64,000 nt of DNA from Pseudomonas sp. M47T1 (GTDB lineage Bacteria > Pseudomonadota > Gammaproteobacteria > Pseudomonadales > Pseudomonadaceae). The notes under the pieces were generated by a model. That model ran no database searches and was not told where the DNA came from. It was given only the letters and a program-made list of their open reading frames with translations. Shown piece by piece: positions 60,388 through 64,000 of the stretch (positions are counted from its first letter, which is position 1; the number at the start of each line of letters is the position of its first letter). Where the stretch lies: positions 124,001-188,000 of the forward strand of contig NZ_AJWX01000004.1 in assembly GCF_000263855.1 (NCBI RefSeq), read 5' to 3'. The position numbers and the translations under genes are program-made.

Positions 60388-63285
60388 TCAAGTTCGCGAA
60401 TGAACCTGATCAAGCTGGTCGCGATAATCACGATCATCTGCCAACAGGCCGCCAAAAGCCTGGGCTTCTACCGGTTTACTGATCAGATAACCCTGAATTT
60501 CGTCACATCCATGCACGTTCAAAAACGAAAGCTGCGCTTGCGTTTCAACACCCTCCGCCACCACTTTCAATTGCAGGCTGTGCGCCATGGCAATGATGGC
60601 GCGGGTGATGGCGGCATCTTCACTACCTTCAGCCAGCCCGCGAATGAAAGCCTGGTCGATCTTCACGTAATCCACCGGGAAGCGCTTCAGGTAGCTCAGG
60701 GAAGAGTAGCCGGTTCCGAAGTCGTCGATGGCAAGTTTTATCCCTAGGGCCTGCAACTGATGGAACGTGGCAATAATGTGCTCGACACTGTCCAGCAACT
60801 GGCTCTCGGTAAGCTCCAGTTCAAGAAACTGCGGTTCCAGCCCTGTGTCGTTCAGTACCTGACGCACCAGGCTGACCAGTTTGCCCTGGCGCAGTTGATG
60901 CACCGACAGGTTGACCGACACACGAATGGCCCGCAGCCCCTGGCGCTGCCATTCACGCGCCTGCCAGCACGCCTGGCGCAACACCCACTCGCCTATCGGC
61001 ACGATCAGGCCGGTTTCCTCGGCCAGCCCGATGAACTCGCCGGGCGGCACCATGCCCATGGTCGGATGGCGCCAGCGCACCAGCGCCTCGGCGCCGTTCA
61101 GGCGGCCGCTGTCCAGGCACAGCTTGGGCTGGTAGTACACCTCCAGTTGCTGTTCGTCGATGGCCTTGCGCAACTGTTGCTCAAGTTGCAGGCGTTCCAT
61201 GGTGCTGGCCTGGAGGCTGTCGGTGTAGAACTGGAAGTTATTGCCGCCCAGGTGCTTGGCATGCTGCATGGCCATGATCGCCTGGCCGACCAGCGCGGAC
61301 ACTTCACGCGCATTGTCGGGCAGCAGGCTGATACCGATCGAGGCGCTGACCACCAGTTCCTGGTTTTCGATCATTTGCGGCACCCGCAGCTTGGCCAGCA
61401 GGCGGCTGGTCACCCGCGCCAGGCTGGACAGGTTGGCATAGGCATCGAACAGCACGGCGAACTCGTCGCCTGACAGCCGGGCGATAGTGTCGGCCTCGGG
61501 CAAGGCATTGGTGATGCGCCGGGCCATCTGCTTGAGCAGTTGGTCGGCGGCCTCATGGCCAAGGGTCTCGTTGAGCAGCTTGAAGCGGTCCAGGTTGATG
61601 TGCAGCAAGGCGAGGCTGCGGCCGCCCTGCCGTACCCGCAGGTTGGCCTCTTGGAGGCGCTCGCGGAACAGCGCGCGGTTGGCCAGGCCGGTCAGTTCGT
61701 CGTAATGGGTAAGGAAGCGCATGCGCTCTTCCGATTCGCGCCGCGCCGACAGATCGGCGCAGAACGCGATGATATGGCTGATGTTTTCCCGATGATCGCG
61801 CACCACGCTCAGTTGCAGCCATTGTGGATAGAGCTCGCCATTCTTGCGCGCTTCCACCAGCTCGCCCTGCCACTGCCCCGCGTGTTGCAACGCCTCGTCT
61901 ATCTGCCGATGGTGACGGCGCGCATCGCGGCTGCACGGCAGCTCGATAACGCTGCGGCCCAGCACTTCCTCCCGCGAATAACCGGTGACGGTGACAAACG
62001 CCTCGTTCACCGACAGAACCGCGTAGTCGCTGTCGAGAATGATGATGCCTTCGCTGGCGGCCTCAAACACCATGGCCGACAGGCGCTGATGGTCTTCATG
62101 GGCCTTGCTGGCGCTGATATCGCGCCGCGTGCCGAGCATGCGCAGGACCTTGCCGCTTTCGGCCCGCTCCACGGCGCGACCGCGGTCTTCGATCCAGCGC
62201 CAGCGCCCGTCGCTATGACGAATGCGGTACTCGATGCGGTAGTCCTCGGTACGCCCCTTCATGTGCTCGACCAGGGTGCGCTTGAGGTGCGGCAGGTCCT
62301 CGGGGTGCAAACGCGGCTTGAGGTGGCGCAGCATGGCGGTCACGTATTCAGGGGCAAGGCCGAACAGCTCCTGAACGTGCGTGTGGTGCACCTCGTCCGA
62401 CTGCAGGTCCCAGTCCCACAACCCCAGCTCACTGGCGTCCAGCGCCAGCGCCAGGCGGGCCTCGCTCTTGCTCAAGGCCTGGTTGGCCACGTCCAGCTCA
62501 TGGCTGCGCTGGGCCACTCGGGTCTCCAGCCCCGCCTGCGCTTCGCGCAACTCGCTTTCCACGCGACGGCGCTGCTCCACTTCGCGGGCCAGCTCCTGGT
62601 TGAGCCGCGCGCTGCCGCCCTGGGCCTGCTGCAAGTGCTCAATGAGCTCCTGATTCTGAAACCGCCGCAGCAACCCGCGCTCGATCAGGCGGTTGACCTG
62701 CCAGGCCACCACCGACAGCGCCCCCAGCAGAATCAGCCCCAGCCAGCCCCAGCCGTGCTGCGCCCCACTGCCAATCAGAAACAGGCAGCCAATCGGCGGC
62801 AACAGGCACGGCAGGGCGAAACTGAGGAAAGCCGGCAAGCTGACGGCGTAGGCGACGCTCGCCGACAAGGTGGCCGCGCCCAGCAGGCCAAACACCCAGG
62901 CTTGCTGGACAAAACTGTCAGTGGGCACCAGCAGGGTCGCCGCACCCGCCAGCGTGAGGCCGCTGATGGCCGAGCCGAACAGAAACATGCGCAACCAGCT
63001 GGGATGAGCCTGGCGATCCGGTATGGCCGAATCGAAGGCTGCCACCTGAATGACCCGCATGGCCACCAGCGCAGTCAGCCATACCAGCCACACACTCACC
63101 AGCACGTAATGCTGCGGCTCCCACAACAGCCAGGCGCAGACCAGCCCGTTGAGCAGCATCAACAATGTTGGCAGCAAAGAGCCCTGATACAGCAGACGCG
63201 TGCGCTCGACCGCCAGTTGCGCGGCATATTTGCGACGGATGTCCCGTTGCCCCTCCATGGAAGCAGGACCTGTAGAAAGTGTCAT
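60388..63285 (-). CDS. Membrane PAS-PAS-GGDEF-EAL protein
   Basis: A 965-residue c-di-GMP signalling protein. Residues 1-190 carry about five to six membrane helices. A coiled-coil-like stretch (about 195-265) comes next, then two PAS domains (about 275-400 and 410-525). A GGDEF domain has RLSGDEFAV, so the first Gly is Ser. The EAL domain shows [11 protein letters not shown], the acid pair in [10 protein letters not shown] and KIDQAFIRG. Both catalytic sites look plausible, although SGDEF cyclases vary in activity. The start is the ATG at 63285; a longer frame to 63336 is unlikely. Downstream is the HexR-family gene. Confidence 0.93.
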   Translation of the reverse strand: MTLSTGPASMEGQRDIRRKYAAQLAVERTRLLYQGSLLPTLLMLLNGLVCAWLLWEPQHYVLVSVWLVWLTALVAMRVIQVAAFDSAIPDRQAHPSWLRMFLFGSAISGLTLAGAATLLVPTDSFVQQAWVFGLLGAATLSASVAYAVSLPAFLSFALPCLLPPIGCLFLIGSGAQHGWGWLGLILLGALSVVAWQVNRLIERGLLRRFQNQELIEHLQQAQGGSARLNQELAREVEQRRRVESELREAQAGLETRVAQRSHELDVANQALSKSEARLALALDASELGLWDWDLQSDEVHHTHVQELFGLAPEYVTAMLRHLKPRLHPEDLPHLKRTLVEHMKGRTEDYRIEYRIRHSDGRWRWIEDRGRAVERAESGKVLRMLGTRRDISASKAHEDHQRLSAMVFEAASEGIIILDSDYAVLSVNEAFVTVTGYSREEVLGRSVIELPCSRDARRHHRQIDEALQHAGQWQGELVEARKNGELYPQWLQLSVVRDHRENISHIIAFCADLSARRESEERMRFLTHYDELTGLANRALFRERLQEANLRVRQGGRSLALLHINLDRFKLLNETLGHEAADQLLKQMARRITNALPEADTIARLSGDEFAVLFDAYANLSSLARVTSRLLAKLRVPQMIENQELVVSASIGISLLPDNAREVSALVGQAIMAMQHAKHLGGNNFQFYTDSLQASTMERLQLEQQLRKAIDEQQLEVYYQPKLCLDSGRLNGAEALVRWRHPTMGMVPPGEFIGLAEETGLIVPIGEWVLRQACWQAREWQRQGLRAIRVSVNLSVHQLRQGKLVSLVRQVLNDTGLEPQFLELELTESQLLDSVEHIIATFHQLQALGIKLAIDDFGTGYSSLSYLKRFPVDYVKIDQAFIRGLAEGSEDAAITRAIIAMAHSLQLKVVAEGVETQAQLSFLNVHGCDEIQGYLISKPVEAQAFGGLLADDRDYRDQLDQVHSRT

Positions 63286-63447
63286 AGGCAGTATTCTTAT
63301 TAATGTGTTGAGCCTGAACGTGCACGGAGCATACACAAGCCCGATGCAGGGCCAAAGCCCTGCCGACCACGGATCGTCGGCGATCTTTTATCAACCGCTC
63401 GCACGCCGGGTTTGCTCCAATCTCGTCCAACACCCTAAAATGGACGG

Positions 63448-64000
63448 ATGCGCGATGACCTCTCCCTTCTGCTGAATTCCCTCAACGATGCCCAACGGCA
63501 GGCCGTAGCGGCCCCGGTTGGCCGTCAGTTGGTCCTGGCCGGTGCTGGCTCCGGTAAAACCCGAGTGCTGGTGCACCGTATCGCCTGGTTGATCCAGGTC
63601 GAACAGGCCTCACCCCACTCGATCCTGTCGGTGACCTTCACCAACAAGGCTGCTGCCGAGATGCGCCAGCGCATCGAGCAGTTGATGGGTATAAACCCGG
63701 CCGGCATGTGGGTGGGTACCTTCCACGGCCTGGCGCACCGCCTGCTGCGGGCCCATTGGCAGGAAGCGAACCTCAACCAGAATTTCCAGATCCTCGATAG
63801 CGATGACCAGCAGCGGCTGGTCAAGCGCGTGATCCGCGAGCTGGGCCTGGACGAACAGCGCTGGCCGGTACGCCAGGCACAATGGTTCATCAACGGCCAG
63901 AAGGACGAAGGCCTGCGCCCGCAACATATCCAGGCCAGCGGCGACCTGTTCCTGGGCACCATGAAGTCCATCTACGAAGCCTATGAGGCTGCCTGCGCCC
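63448..64000 (+). CDS. uvrD: DNA helicase II UvrD (3' partial)
   Basis: The first 184 codons of a superfamily I helicase, open to the window edge. The sequence begins MRDDLSLLLNSLNDAQRQAV, followed by the Q-motif and Walker A in LAGAGSGKTRVLVHRI, motif Ia (SVTFTNKAA) and the GTFHGLAHRLLR motif. It acts in nucleotide-excision and mismatch repair. It is divergent from the GGDEF-EAL gene across about 160 bp. No Shine-Dalgarno sequence is clear (TGGACGG precedes the ATG). Confidence 0.95.
   Translation, partial: MRDDLSLLLNSLNDAQRQAVAAPVGRQLVLAGAGSGKTRVLVHRIAWLIQVEQASPHSILSVTFTNKAAAEMRQRIEQLMGINPAGMWVGTFHGLAHRLLRAHWQEANLNQNFQILDSDDQQRLVKRVIRELGLDEQRWPVRQAQWFINGQKDEGLRPQHIQASGDLFLGTMKSIYEAYEAACA

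Noticed and set aside
61540..63303. A 587-codon open frame antisense to the GGDEF-EAL gene
   Set aside because: Same reason; the minus-strand protein has clear PAS, GGDEF and EAL motifs.

Overview
The window is about 64 kb of high-GC, densely coded DNA from a Pseudomonas, most likely the P. putida group. Three things suggest this: the order phoR / CNNM-CorC protein / M23 peptidase / response regulator / phoU-pstBAC-pstS, the neighbourhood purE-purK / LysR / aspA, and the order biotin-carboxylase and oxaloacetate-decarboxylase-type subunits / LysR / HexR-type regulator / uvrD. Short palindromic repeats typical of this group lie between genes. I see no tRNA, rRNA, transposase, integrase or CRISPR array.

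Layout: (a) 1-13.4 kb is the phosphate block. It holds the sensor kinase PhoR (start missing), an ion-transport-like CNNM/CorC protein, an M23 peptidase, a CheY-like regulator, then phoU-pstB-pstA-pstC and pstS on the minus strand with separate candidate Pho boxes before pstC and pstS, followed by an MHS-type MFS carrier. (b) 13.7-19.3 kb is housekeeping: a thioesterase, a hexose-6-phosphate mutarotase, small envelope proteins, purEK with a terminator-like leader hairpin, and a LysR gene divergent from aspA. (c) 21.4-35.8 kb is one plus-strand run of 17 tightly packed genes. It encodes an ABC importer, two SDR-fold proteins, a cupin, a hydrolase, an IclR regulator, a ThDP enzyme, an aspartate-dehydrogenase-like protein, an aldehyde dehydrogenase, an extradiol-type dioxygenase, two small proteins, a Rieske oxygenase, a Rid-family protein and a flavin/2Fe-2S reductase. 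It looks like a complete import and catabolic pathway for a ring compound, probably nitrogen-containing, whose substrate I cannot name. A sigma-54-type promoter and a 16-bp palindrome precede this run, and both recur before an outer-membrane porin-like gene at 36.3 kb.

(d) 37.7-45.3 kb holds an XRE regulator divergent from an alanine-type symporter, an Asp/Glu racemase and an asparaginase, then an AraC regulator, an acetylpolyamine-amidohydrolase-like enzyme and a polyamine-binding protein. (e) 45.3-54.4 kb holds a MocR regulator with a 12-bp tandem repeat in its linker, a PaiB-like protein, two acetyltransferases, a homocysteine S-methyltransferase divergent from an incomplete amino-acid importer, and a large autotransporter. 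(f) 54.6-64 kb holds the two-subunit pyruvate carboxylase and its LysR neighbour, a HexR-family regulator with a matching operator, a PAS-GGDEF-EAL membrane protein and the start of uvrD.

Several parts converge on aspartate: aspA (aspartate to fumarate), the aspartate-dehydrogenase-like protein (aspartate/oxaloacetate), the racemase and asparaginase (supplying L-aspartate) and pyruvate carboxylase (making oxaloacetate). The best candidate for an undescribed system is the 17-gene run with its porin. Its Rid protein lacks the usual catalytic arginine and one SDR lacks the YxxxK pair.
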